64,000 bases of DNA from Thiohalomonas denitrificans (GCF_900102855.1 NZ_FMWD01000003.1:376386-440385), one strand, 5' to 3'; numbered from the stretch's first letter, positions 8,448 to 17,229 are shown. Made by a program: numbers and translations. Notes: generated from the letters alone by a model not told the origin.

Positions 8448-9584
8448 CTATACCGGCTTTGCTCCGGGTTGTGCGGCGGTTGTATTGCGCTCCGGAGCAA
8501 TCAATCCTCTGCTGGAAATCAGGGGCTCCACGTAGGTTTCCAGTTCGGCGGCACGGTGGGCGGCAGTATGCTGGGTAAGGATGCGATTGCGTCCGCGACG
8601 GCCGATGGTTTGCAGCTCCTCGGGATCGATTTTTTCGAGGATGTCCAGTACCTCTACCGGGGTGTCGGCAATCAGCAGTTCGGGTCCGAGATCGAACAGC
8701 TCATCGATGCCTTCCCAGTAGTCGCTGATGATGGGAATGCCGCAAGCGGCAGCTTCGAATAGTCGAACACTGGGCGAATAACCAAGCTGCACCATGTCGG
8801 CCCGGGTGACATTCAGGGTCACGCGCTGATTATTGTAGAACCGCCGGTGTTCGGCCGGGGGCAGGTGTTCGATGCGGGTGATATTGTCGCTCCAGCGGAC
8901 TTTATCCGGGTACATCGGGCCCGCCACCACGAAACGTCCCGACGGCCAGCGCCGCGCCGGCTCGATGAGCAGACGTTCAAGCGTGGGCTGTCGATCGGCG
9001 GCATAGGTGCCCAGATAACCGAGGTCCCAGGCCGGTGCCATGGTGGCGGGATAATAGATTTCCGGGTCGACCGAGCAATACAGGGGCAGGGCTCGAGGGG
9101 CACCGTACTCTCTTTCGAGGCGCCTCAGTGTAGGGCCGCCCGTGAAGGAGAGGTAAAGATCGTATTCGGGGATCAGGTCGGGAGAAATGTACTCCCACTC
9201 ATTGCGCTCGAGCTTTCCCAAAGTTACCGGTGTGTCGATATCGTAGAAAGCCGTGACACCCTGTGCCTTTTCCTGCACCCATCGACCCACTTCGACGCCA
9301 TCGGGCACATAGGAGCCGACAATGACCAGGTCGGCTTCCGCAACCGCTTCTTCGCATCGCTTTTTCAGATCCGCGACATTCTCGTAAAGAATAACTCGCG
9401 CATAGGGAGGTTCCGGCATATCCCGGTTCGAGGCGTACCAGGGTGCGTTTCGCTCCAGGAAAAGGATATCGTGGCCCCGGGCGTCCAATTCACGGATAAG
9501 GCCCCGATAGGTCGTGGCGTGCCCGTTTCCCCAGGAGGAGGTGAGTGACAGGCCGAGGAATACGATGCGCATCGGGTCGTTCAT
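8448..9584 (-). CDS. CgeB-type glycosyltransferase, paralogue 1
   Basis: Predicted cytoplasmic GT-B-fold glycosyltransferase of about 378 residues. The N-terminal domain starts MRIVFLGLSLTSSWGNGHA. The C-terminal half has the 'glycosyl transferases group 1' signature PSVRLFEAAACGIPIISDYW with the conserved Glu/Gly donor-binding pattern, as in CgeB-like proteins. The start at 9584 follows AAGGAAA. The paralogues at 11.2 and 12.6 kb share the SxxxxWNG(H/A)A opening and the FEAxxxG motif. It is the 3'-most gene of the minus-strand sugar cluster. Substrates are unknown. Confidence 0.78.
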   Translation of the reverse strand: MNDPMRIVFLGLSLTSSWGNGHATTYRGLIRELDARGHDILFLERNAPWYASNRDMPEPPYARVILYENVADLKKRCEEAVAEADLVIVGSYVPDGVEVGRWVQEKAQGVTAFYDIDTPVTLGKLERNEWEYISPDLIPEYDLYLSFTGGPTLRRLEREYGAPRALPLYCSVDPEIYYPATMAPAWDLGYLGTYAADRQPTLERLLIEPARRWPSGRFVVAGPMYPDKVRWSDNITRIEHLPPAEHRRFYNNQRVTLNVTRADMVQLGYSPSVRLFEAAACGIPIISDYWEGIDELFDLGPELLIADTPVEVLDILEKIDPEELQTIGRRGRNRILTQHTAAHRAAELETYVEPLISSRGLIAPERNTTAAQPGAKPV

Positions 9585-9620
9585 GAATGTTTTCCTTTTC
9601 AGTTGTGTGGGCCCTGCCAT

Positions 9621-10766
9621 TTACCGACGGGACCCACCGGTTTGCGGACTCTCACAGGCCGAAAGATCGGTTTGCTCCCGGCTACGGGAGCCGAGCAGTT
9701 CGGTATAGAGATTGGCGTAAGCGGCGGTGGTGGCTTCCAGTGAGTAACGGCGTGCCCGTTTTCGAGACGCGGTAGCCAGTCGACTGCGCAGGGCACCATC
9801 CCGTGTAAGCTGGAAAAATCCCTGTTGGATGGCCTCCTTATCATCCGGCCGAACGAATAGCGCGGCGCCATCCCACAATTCGCGCTGGCTGGCGATATCC
9901 CCCAGCAGCAGTGCACAGCCGGAGAGGGCCGCCTCCAGTACCGACAGCCCGAAAGGTTCGTAGCGCGCCGGAAAAGCATAGACCGCGGACTCGGAATAGA
10001 AAGGACGAAGGCGTTCGGGTGACAAGTGTCCCAGGAACTCGACATTGGGCAAACGGGTGTGCGAACCGTTCGGGTGGCGGCTTTCACCAGCAACGCGGAG
10101 TGGCCAGTGGAGTTTTTCCGCGGCCCTGGCAACGGCCCCGACATTCTTGGCTTCATCCCAGAGGCGTCCGACGGACAGTGCAACGTGCCGTTTTCGGCCC
10201 GAACGGAAAAGGGCCGGATTATGTCCGTTGTGGATGACGCAAGTACCGGGCAGTGGACCGTAGTGGGTTTGCAGGGCATTGCGCATGGCGCGCGTTGGTG
10301 CAACCACCCTGTCGGCTGAGCCCAGGCCGTGCCGTACCGCACGGTAGTACGGTTCGAACCGCCGGGGTGGAGGCTCGCCGTGAACTGCCTGCCACCATGA
10401 TAATACGCAGGAGTGGCCGACAACTATGCAGGGAACCTGCCAGTCGAGCGAGGCGTGAGCATACCCGTTGAGATGGACGATGTCGGGACGAAAGCGTTGT
10501 TGAACGGTTTTCAGCCAGCGACCGGCCGCAGCAACATCGCCCCAGGGATCGTCCATCCATTCCAGTCGATAAAGGCTTTCGTATATCTGCAGGCGAGGAA
10601 TACCCTTGACCTGCTGCCACTGCGGCCCGGAAAGCGGCGCCCCCATGGTGGCAAGGGCTACTTCCGCTCCGGCCTTGCACAGACTCTCCGCGAGATCCAC
10701 TGAATAGGTCCAGACTCCCCCGACGGTGTCGCTGGTCATCAGTATGCGAAGCCCATTCGGCACCAT
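9621..10766 (-). CDS. GT4-family glycosyltransferase
   Basis: A 381-residue GT-B glycosyltransferase of group 1. The N-terminal acceptor domain contains MTSDTVGGVWTYS and a PDIVHLNGY segment. The C-terminal donor domain has LSVGRLWDEAKN and the EX7E-type motif YEPFGLSVLEAALSG. The ATG at 10766 follows GGGAG and is preferred over a TTG one codon upstream. It lies 36 bp upstream of the CgeB-type gene, so the two are probably co-transcribed. Likely uses a nucleotide-sugar donor to build a glycan or glycolipid; the product is not predictable. Confidence 0.82.
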   Translation of the reverse strand: MVPNGLRILMTSDTVGGVWTYSVDLAESLCKAGAEVALATMGAPLSGPQWQQVKGIPRLQIYESLYRLEWMDDPWGDVAAAGRWLKTVQQRFRPDIVHLNGYAHASLDWQVPCIVVGHSCVLSWWQAVHGEPPPRRFEPYYRAVRHGLGSADRVVAPTRAMRNALQTHYGPLPGTCVIHNGHNPALFRSGRKRHVALSVGRLWDEAKNVGAVARAAEKLHWPLRVAGESRHPNGSHTRLPNVEFLGHLSPERLRPFYSESAVYAFPARYEPFGLSVLEAALSGCALLLGDIASQRELWDGAALFVRPDDKEAIQQGFFQLTRDGALRSRLATASRKRARRYSLEATTAAYANLYTELLGSRSREQTDLSACESPQTGGSRR

Positions 10767-10937
10767 CAATCAGCTCCCGCGCTGCTGCCGTTCTGTGACA
10801 GGGCTGGTGGGCCGAAGTCCGGGTGAGTGGGGTTGTTCGACATTCGTACTCCGGAAGTTTCCGTATTGTTAACGATGGGTTCCGGTCCCGGACCCGCCTA
10901 GACTCTGGATCTCCATCCGCTTCAACGGAGGTGTGCC

Positions 10938-11214
10938 ATGCCCGGAGAAAACCACGTGACGACCAATCACGAAGTGATTCAGCGTTGGGCCGAATCGCGC
11001 GGTGGTCACCCCGCCTTTGTTCAGGCTACGGCCTCCGCCGGCGACCCGGGAATCATTCGCATCGATTTTCCGGGTTACAGTGGAGAACAGAGTCTTTCGC
11101 CCACATCCTGGGATGAGTTCAGAAAAGAACCTCGCCTTTGTCTATCAGGACAAAACCGCCAACGGTGAAACCAGCCGATTCTTCAAGCTGGTGGACCGAA
11201 ATTCGATCCACTGA
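10938..11214 (+). pseudogene. Small conserved protein gene, frameshifted
   Basis: The only plus-strand gene in the sugar cluster. It opens MPGENHVTTNHEVIQRWAES after a strong GGAGGTG ribosome-binding site and reads ...IIRIDFPGYSGEQSL...SWDEF. The frame then breaks near 11117-11122; the expected ending SEKNLAFVYQDKTANGETSR...KLVDRNS continues in the next frame to 11214. This matches a family of ~90-residue proteins often mislabelled as 1,4-alpha-glucan branching enzyme fragments (from memory). By comparison with the family pattern, about ten bases after WDEF seem to be missing. Its end overlaps the convergent glycosyltransferase by 32 bp. Function unknown. Confidence 0.65.
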
Positions 11215-12355
11215 CGTGTTCCGTTCCGCTTGTTGACACCGTGGTTGTCCGGGCGGCGAGTTCAGCCGTCCGGGCAGCATCAAATCCTTCCAGAATGCTT
11301 TCCACCTGTTCAGCACGCCGCGAATAGGTGTGCTCCGCCAGTACCCGGCGACGTGCAGCCTCACCCATGGCTCGAGCCCGTTTACGGGTGAGACCGTCCA
11401 GATGAGCCGCAACATCTTCGGCACTGTGGGCCACCAGCACCTCCCGCTCCGGCTCCAGGAAATCCTCAATCCCGAGCCACCAGTCGGAAATGAGGCAGGC
11501 ACCGGCCCCGGCAGCCTCGAAGATGCGGGTCGCCGGTGACCAACCGTTTTTCGCCATGCTGTCGCGGTTCACGTTGAGTACTGCGCGAGGTGTGCAGTTG
11601 AAGGTGTTGTGGTCCCGGGTATAGATGTGTCCGAGATAGTCGACGTTGCCGGGCATGGGCTTGTCCTGCCAGCCGTTACCGCCCAGCAGGAAATGCAGGT
11701 CAGGGCGCAGGGCGGCTGTTTCCAGAAAAAACCGTTCGACCCGCGTCTCCCGGTCCGGAAGACGGTTACCAAGAAAGCCCAGGTCGGCGTCAAACCTTGG
11801 ATCGGGCTCGACCGGGTGGTGTGTTTCGGGATCGACGGCATTGTAAACCGGTATGCATTCACGAGCCCCAAGCTCAAGGAAGGCATCGATGACCGGTTGA
11901 CCGCCACCGTAAGTCAGCACGAGATCGTACTCGGGGATCAGGTTGCGCATCGGGTCGCCCGCATCGGCGGCAATGCGACCAAGAGTGGCGGGGGCGTCCA
12001 CATCCCAATAGATGCTGACCGCATCGGCGCGTTTGATCTGCGGTACCGCGGCCTCGAGCAGTTCATCGAAGACACCGACGCCGCTTGCCTTGACGATGAC
12101 GTCGGCGTTCGAGCCGTCGGCGAGCGCCTGCCATGCACCCTCTTCGGTTGGTTTGTAAACGAACACCCGTGCCCAGTCCGGATCGGCAATGTCGCGGTGT
12201 ATCTGCCGGTCGTAGGCGTCCGGCTCATAGAACGTAACCCGGTGTCCTCGCCGTGCAAGGGCATGGATAATCCCGCGGTAATAGGTGGCGGCCCCGTTCC
12301 AGTAGGCCGAGACCAGACTGGAGCCGAAAAAGGCGATATCGAGTCCGACTTTCAT
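11183..12355 (-). CDS. CgeB-type glycosyltransferase, paralogue 2
   Basis: A 390-residue predicted glycosyltransferase. The N-terminus MKVGLDIAFFGSSLVSAYWN parallels paralogue 1, and an IPEYDLVLTYGGG segment occupies the same place as IPEYDLYLSFTGG there. The C-terminal donor-site motif is PATRIFEAAGAGACLISDWW. The ATG at 12355 follows GGGGAAAC. The repeat element copy 2 lies immediately upstream, separating it from paralogue 3. The closely matched middle segments suggest the three genes arose by duplication. Acceptor and donor are unknown. Confidence 0.78.
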   Translation of the reverse strand: MKVGLDIAFFGSSLVSAYWNGAATYYRGIIHALARRGHRVTFYEPDAYDRQIHRDIADPDWARVFVYKPTEEGAWQALADGSNADVIVKASGVGVFDELLEAAVPQIKRADAVSIYWDVDAPATLGRIAADAGDPMRNLIPEYDLVLTYGGGQPVIDAFLELGARECIPVYNAVDPETHHPVEPDPRFDADLGFLGNRLPDRETRVERFFLETAALRPDLHFLLGGNGWQDKPMPGNVDYLGHIYTRDHNTFNCTPRAVLNVNRDSMAKNGWSPATRIFEAAGAGACLISDWWLGIEDFLEPEREVLVAHSAEDVAAHLDGLTRKRARAMGEAARRRVLAEHTYSRRAEQVESILEGFDAARTAELAARTTTVSTSGTEHVSGSNFGPPA

Positions 12356-12372
12356 GATTTTGTTTCCCCTTG

Positions 12373-12637
12373 GTGTACTGCTTCATGCTAAATAGCGCTT
12401 TCAGAGCCCTCCGAAAGCGCCAGGACAAGGCGCAGCGCGCAGGCAATGGTTTTTCCCTTGTCAAGCGCTGCAACGCCGTAATGGCGTTTTCGGGGGGCTC
12501 CCCCTGGGCGAGCCGCTGGCCGGCCATCTGCGGCGTTGCGCTTGCTTGAAAGGGGCCCGCCATTCCTGCGCAAGCGCGCCTTGCATGTGGCCGGCCAGTG
12601 ACTCGCTGAAAGCGCTATTTAGCATGAAGCAGCACAC
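12373..12637. repeat. Inverted-repeat element, copy 2 (copy-specific arms)
   Basis: A 265-bp element between two glycosyltransferase genes. Its outer arms (12373-12404 and 12606-12637) are a 32-bp inverted repeat with one mismatch and contain the TAA stop codon of the upstream gene. An inner pair (AGCCCTCCGAAAGCGCC near 12405, its near-complement near 12482-12498) repeats the nested layout of copy 1. The conserved GAGCCGCTGGCCGGCCATCT block begins near 12509, and TGGCCGGCCAGTGACTCG ends at 12605. Orientation is the same as copy 1; arm sequences differ completely apart from the terminal CAG/CTG. Confidence 0.8.
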
Positions 12638-13746
12638 TGGTTGCGAAAGACATCGGTCATGCCCAGTTCGCGGCAGATATGCAGCAATTCATCGACGCGA
12701 TGGGCACAGGTATGACGTTCGAGCAGGGTCCGGTGCCCCTGCATGCCGAGTTCCGAGGCCATGGCGGGGTCGTGGATCAGGTCGCGGAGGTGACGGCGCA
12801 TTTTATCGCCGCTGCTTGCCACCAGATAATCCGAACCGGCATGAAACAGGCCTTCGCTGTCTTCCCAGGGCGAGGTCACCAGAGGTATGCCGCACGCCAT
12901 GGCCTCGAACGGGCGGATAGTGGGGATGCCCGGCAATGACTCCACGTAAGGCCGCCGTGGGATATGCACCGTAACCTTGTTGCGCGCGAAAGCCCGAGGG
13001 ACATCGAAGTTGGCGAGCCAGCCGCCATAATCGATGCCGCAGGCATCCAGTTGTTCCAGTGCTGTTCGTGGGTAGCGAACGCCATGGATACGGGTACGAA
13101 GACCCAGGTCGGACGCCGGTTCGAAAAGAAACTCTGCCAGTTCCGATGTGCGCTCGTCGTCTCCCCAGTTGCCGACCCACACCAGGTCACCTTCCAGTGG
13201 CTCATTGACCAGGGGTCGAAAGACCCTGGTATCCGCCGCCTCATGCCATGTCCAGGCCCTCTCGCACCAGCCGTGCTCGAGATAACGGTCGCGAATCACC
13301 TCACCGAATGCCAGCACACCATCGTAGTGGCGAAGATCATACCGGGCGATGTCCGCGTGTCTGGTCAGGGAACGGTGGTGCGTGTCGTGGAAAAGCAGCC
13401 GATAGCCACCGTTGCGCGCCCGATGTTCACCGATGCGGGCCACCAGATCGTGTTCATTCCATTCGTGCACGATGACCAGGTCAAAACCATCCAGCTCCTG
13501 CTCGAGGTCCAGTACCTCCGGCCGGTAGAGTCGTGGTTCCAGGTTGGGGTATATGCGCGAAAACGCGGCGAGGGCATCCGGCCCTGCATCCTGCAGCAAA
13601 TTGGCCACACTCCAGGCGTCTTCGGGTTCGAAGGTTTGCACCGTATGCCCTTGCGCGATCAGCTCCGAGGCCACGCCCCGTAAAAAATGGGCGTTGCCGT
13701 GATTCCAGTCGGAACGGATCGAGTGATAGAACAACGCGATGCGCAT
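12619..13746 (-). CDS. CgeB-type glycosyltransferase, paralogue 3
   Basis: A 375-residue predicted glycosyltransferase opening MRIALFYHSIRSDWNHGNAH, the same N-terminal pattern as the two paralogues. The C-terminal donor-binding motif is PTIRPFEAMACGIPLVTSPW followed by DYLVASSGDKM. The ATG at 13746 follows AAGGGAAA and lies 20 bp after the stop of the B12 radical SAM gene, indicating one transcript. The last residues (AASC) and the stop codon lie within the right arm of repeat element copy 2, so the natural C-terminus may have been replaced. Confidence 0.78.
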   Translation of the reverse strand: MRIALFYHSIRSDWNHGNAHFLRGVASELIAQGHTVQTFEPEDAWSVANLLQDAGPDALAAFSRIYPNLEPRLYRPEVLDLEQELDGFDLVIVHEWNEHDLVARIGEHRARNGGYRLLFHDTHHRSLTRHADIARYDLRHYDGVLAFGEVIRDRYLEHGWCERAWTWHEAADTRVFRPLVNEPLEGDLVWVGNWGDDERTSELAEFLFEPASDLGLRTRIHGVRYPRTALEQLDACGIDYGGWLANFDVPRAFARNKVTVHIPRRPYVESLPGIPTIRPFEAMACGIPLVTSPWEDSEGLFHAGSDYLVASSGDKMRRHLRDLIHDPAMASELGMQGHRTLLERHTCAHRVDELLHICRELGMTDVFRNQCAASC

Positions 13747-13766
13747 TCGATTTCCCTTGCAATACC

Positions 13767-15053
13767 CTACAGCGGACGAGGCAGCTCCAGCTCCTCCAGC
13801 GGCAGCGGCTGCTGTTCCTGAATGTCGGAAAACTCGCCGTACCTATCAATGTAGTAGCTGACGGCGCGTTCCCAAGCTTTTTCGTCCGGGAAGCCGAATC
13901 GGTGGACGTAACCGGGTGAACCGGGGTAGGGAAACATGGGAACCGGTTTGTTGGCCCAAACGCCGTACTCGAGGACTTCCTGACGCCATCTTTCGACGGC
14001 ATCGAGGTCTTCACCGCCTGAATCAATCAGGCTGGCTTGCACGAAAGGAACACTCTTTTTGGCGTGGATGAGTCGGTCGCGCAGCTGCGCACCGGAGAGT
14101 TTGCAGCGCTTGTTGAGCAGGTCGCGCCCATCATCGGAGATGCTTTCGACGCCGGCTTCGATGGAGACACAGCCCGCCTCACCGAGGCGGTCGAGCATGT
14201 CCGGTTTCCACAGATCGATTCGGGTCTGCACGCCGAACTCGATGTCACGCTCTTCAAGCGCATCCAGCAGTGCACCGTCGGGGAGCAGGATTTCATCCAC
14301 AAAATAGACGTAACCGACGCCCTGCTCGATGAGTCCATCCAGCTCGTCCAGTACCGTTTCCAGAGGGCGGCGCCGGTACTTGTCCCGGTAATTGTCCTTG
14401 GCGCAGAAGGTGCAAGCGTAGGGGCATCCCCGGGAAACCTCCATTTCGGCGCCGAGGCCGTGTCCTCCATCGTCGAAACGGTGGTGGTGGTGCTCGTGGA
14501 GCACTTCGCGAGGCCAGCGAAGTGCCGGCAGTGATGCCATATCGACGGCCCGGGGACCGCCGTTGACGTGAATGCGGCCGTCGTTGCCACGAAGGGCAAG
14601 GCCCTCCATCGATGACCAATCCCTGCTTTCGGCAAGCCGTGGCAGGATCGCTTCGCACTCCCCCATCACTGCTGCATCCGCGTCGACCTTGTTCAACAAG
14701 GCTCGTGGAGTCGTCGACCCGTGGGGGCCGACCAGAACAATACGGCCCGCGCTCTCCCGTACCGCCTCGGCCACCTCTTGCGGAACACGCAGTTCCGGAG
14801 GCGGGCAGCGCCAGAACAGGTAGGTGGGAGCTGTCCCGATCACAGTGATGTCGGGGCCGTATCCGGCCACAGCGGCTGCCAGCACTTTCGTCGACCAGCC
14901 GAAGGCGTGAGTATCGAATAGTGCCGCGTCGTGCCCTTCCGCTTCCAGCAGGGCCTTTGTATAGCCCAGTTCCAGGGGTAGATGCCGTTCGTGACAGCCG
15001 AAATAGATGCTGCCATCGAAGCGCCAGGGCGGATTGATAAGCGCATACCTCAC
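13767..15053 (-). CDS. B12-binding-domain radical SAM protein
   Basis: A 428-residue protein with an N-terminal cobalamin-binding Rossmann domain carrying DTHAFG (DxHxxG, residues 47-52) and a radical SAM domain with CPYACTFC (Cys 210, 214, 217) binding the 4Fe-4S cluster. Class B members commonly methylate or rearrange unactivated carbons. The GTG at 15053 overlaps the upstream epimerase stop as GTGA after AAAGAGGA, so translation is coupled. Lying between two sugar epimerases and four glycosyltransferases, it probably modifies a sugar or the finished glycan (inference). The substrate is unknown. Confidence 0.85.
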   Translation of the reverse strand: MRYALINPPWRFDGSIYFGCHERHLPLELGYTKALLEAEGHDAALFDTHAFGWSTKVLAAAVAGYGPDITVIGTAPTYLFWRCPPPELRVPQEVAEAVRESAGRIVLVGPHGSTTPRALLNKVDADAAVMGECEAILPRLAESRDWSSMEGLALRGNDGRIHVNGGPRAVDMASLPALRWPREVLHEHHHHRFDDGGHGLGAEMEVSRGCPYACTFCAKDNYRDKYRRRPLETVLDELDGLIEQGVGYVYFVDEILLPDGALLDALEERDIEFGVQTRIDLWKPDMLDRLGEAGCVSIEAGVESISDDGRDLLNKRCKLSGAQLRDRLIHAKKSVPFVQASLIDSGGEDLDAVERWRQEVLEYGVWANKPVPMFPYPGSPGYVHRFGFPDEKAWERAVSYYIDRYGEFSDIQEQQPLPLEELELPRPL

Positions 15054-16120
15054 AGGACCATCCTCTTTTGCCGTGTCGGGACGAGCCCGCTTTGGGCGGC
15101 AAGCCAGTCGTAGAGCCGGTTGAACCCTTCCACGACAGGGATTCGAGGCTGCCAACCGGTCGCTTCAGAAAACTTTTCCACGTTGGAAACGTAGTAGCGC
15201 TGATCGCTGGTTCGCCAGTGTTCGAAGCGGACTTCGGGCGGCTCTCCCTGCCGCTCTTCCAGTAAGGTCAGTAACTGCTTCAGGCTGAGAGTGTTCGAGG
15301 GGCCGCCGCCGATGTTGAATGCCCTCCCGGAAATTCGGGGCATGTGTCGGTGTGCCAGCAGTATGGCGTCGATCAGATCGTCGACAAAGAGCACGTCGCG
15401 AACCTGCAGGCCGTCGCCGTAGATGGTGATGGGCTGCTGACGAAGCGCGCGAATGAGAAAATGAGCCACCCAGCCCTGGTCTTCGGTACCGAACTGACGT
15501 GGTCCGTAGATGCAGCTCATGCGGAACACGGCCGCGGGGAGCCCGTAGGTGCGCGCGTAATCCAGCACATACTGGTCGGCACTTCCCTTGGAGCAGCCGT
15601 AAGGGCTGCAAAACTCCAGTTGTCGCTCTTCACCCACTCCCGAGTGGCGGATGCTCCCGTCTTCGGGCTCATAACCGGTATCGGTGGCGCGGAGCGAAAT
15701 GTCTTCCAGGCCGCCGTACACCTTGTTGGTCGAAGTAAAGAGCAGTGACGGCGGATCGGAGCGGGCCCGGAGTGCTTCAAGGAGATTCAGGGTTCCGCGA
15801 CTGTTGACCTCGAAATCGTCGAGTGGGTCATCCAGACTGGTGGTCACTGCCACCTGTGCTGCGAAGTGATACACCTGATCGGCACGATCGACGACCTCCC
15901 GGACGGTATTCGCATCACGTACGTCGCCGAGCCGGAACTCCAGCGATTCAGGATGCCGTTCCTGAAGCCATTTCAGGTTCTGTTCGGTACCGGGGCGCGC
16001 CAGGTTATCGAGAATCAGCACTCGCCGCCCCTCCGAAAGGAGTCGGTCGGCGACATTGGCGCCGATAAATCCGGCACCACCAGTCACCAGCGCAATTGGG
16101 TTCCCATCCACTGGCTTCAT
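15050..16120 (-). CDS. NAD-dependent nucleotide-sugar epimerase/dehydratase A
   Basis: Extended SDR protein of 356 residues. The Rossmann motif VTGGAGFIGANVADRL lies near residue 11. The catalytic Tyr/Lys is in a PYGCSKG motif, with TSTNKVYG upstream supplying the Ser/Thr. The overall pattern resembles CDP-paratose/tyvelose epimerases or GDP-sugar epimerases, but assignment is uncertain. The ATG at 16120 overlaps the stop of epimerase B as ATGA. Likely makes an unusual nucleotide sugar for the glycosyltransferases downstream. Confidence 0.82.
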   Translation of the reverse strand: MKPVDGNPIALVTGGAGFIGANVADRLLSEGRRVLILDNLARPGTEQNLKWLQERHPESLEFRLGDVRDANTVREVVDRADQVYHFAAQVAVTTSLDDPLDDFEVNSRGTLNLLEALRARSDPPSLLFTSTNKVYGGLEDISLRATDTGYEPEDGSIRHSGVGEERQLEFCSPYGCSKGSADQYVLDYARTYGLPAAVFRMSCIYGPRQFGTEDQGWVAHFLIRALRQQPITIYGDGLQVRDVLFVDDLIDAILLAHRHMPRISGRAFNIGGGPSNTLSLKQLLTLLEERQGEPPEVRFEHWRTSDQRYYVSNVEKFSEATGWQPRIPVVEGFNRLYDWLAAQSGLVPTRQKRMVL

Positions 16121-17229
16121 AGCGCCAGTCCCCGTACGGTCAGCTCGCGGGTCGCCTCGGCCACCCGGTCCTCCGCATTCTGATCCTCCAGCCACGCGCT
16201 CAGTGAACGAATACCGGCATCAAGTCGGATCTTTGGTTCAAAACCCAATTGCTCCTGTGCCAGGGAGATATCGGCGAAACAGTTGCGGATGTCTCCGGTG
16301 CGGTACTTGCCGGTTACCAATGGTTCGATGTCGCGACCCAGTGCCGCCGCCACCCGTTGTGCCACTTCGGTCACCGTGACATCGTGGCCACTGCCGATAT
16401 TGAAGGCCCGGCCAACGGCCTCATCCCGCTCAAGGGCGAGAGCACAGGCATCGGCAACATCATGAACACTGACGAAGTCGCGGCGCTGGTGGCCATCCTC
16501 GAAGATTTGGGGAGGGTTTCCGTTCAGCAGGCGTGAGGCAAAGATGGCCAGCACGCCGGTGTAGGGATTGGAAAGCGCCTGACGCTCGCCGTAGACATTG
16601 AAGAAACGCAACGCGGTGGTCGGGATGCCGTAGGTCTCGCCCAGCATCAGGCTCATGCGCTCCTGATCCAGCTTTGACATGGCATAGATAGACGCAATAG
16701 AGGGCGCTTTATCTTCGGTAGTGGGGACCGGGCTCAGTGGTTCTCCTTCGGGACCATAGGCTTGCCAGTCGCCTTTTTGCAGGTCTCCGTTTTTGCGGCT
16801 TCCCTCGACCAGTCGGCCATCATCCGTGCGATACATGCCTTCGCCGTAGATACTCATGCTGGAGGCCATTACCAGCCGGTCGACAGGGTGTCTCATGAGG
16901 GCTTCGAGTAAGACACCGGTGGCGGTTATGTTGGTGTTCAGATAGTCGGCCACCTCGTACATGCTCTGGCCGACTCCCACCTTGGCGGCAAAATGAAATA
17001 CCGCATCGATCCCCTCCAGCGCCTGTTTGACCGTATCCGGATCCCGGATGTCGCCAATGATCAGGTCCACTTCGGGGTCGAGATAGTCGGGGCGTTGTCG
17101 CTGTTCACCGTGAACCTGCGGCGAGAGGTTATCGAGCGCGCGTACCCGGTAACCTTTCGCTAACAGACGGTCCGCCACGTGCGAGCCGATGAAACCGGCA
17201 CCGCCGGTGATCAGAACGTGTTTGCTCAT
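16117..17229 (-). CDS. NAD-dependent nucleotide-sugar epimerase/dehydratase B
   Basis: Extended SDR protein of 370 residues with LITGGAGFIGSHVADRL at the N-terminus, the ASSMSIYGEG region and a YAMSKLDQE motif carrying the catalytic Tyr and Lys. The inserted segment after SIYGEG and the RFFNVYGERQ motif resemble dTDP-L-rhamnose 4-epimerases and related enzymes. It is the first gene of the tightly overlapping epimerase-epimerase-rSAM block, whose promoter probably lies in 17230-17526. The exact nucleotide-sugar substrate is not certain. Confidence 0.82.
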   Translation of the reverse strand: MSKHVLITGGAGFIGSHVADRLLAKGYRVRALDNLSPQVHGEQRQRPDYLDPEVDLIIGDIRDPDTVKQALEGIDAVFHFAAKVGVGQSMYEVADYLNTNITATGVLLEALMRHPVDRLVMASSMSIYGEGMYRTDDGRLVEGSRKNGDLQKGDWQAYGPEGEPLSPVPTTEDKAPSIASIYAMSKLDQERMSLMLGETYGIPTTALRFFNVYGERQALSNPYTGVLAIFASRLLNGNPPQIFEDGHQRRDFVSVHDVADACALALERDEAVGRAFNIGSGHDVTVTEVAQRVAAALGRDIEPLVTGKYRTGDIRNCFADISLAQEQLGFEPKIRLDAGIRSLSAWLEDQNAEDRVAEATRELTVRGLAL

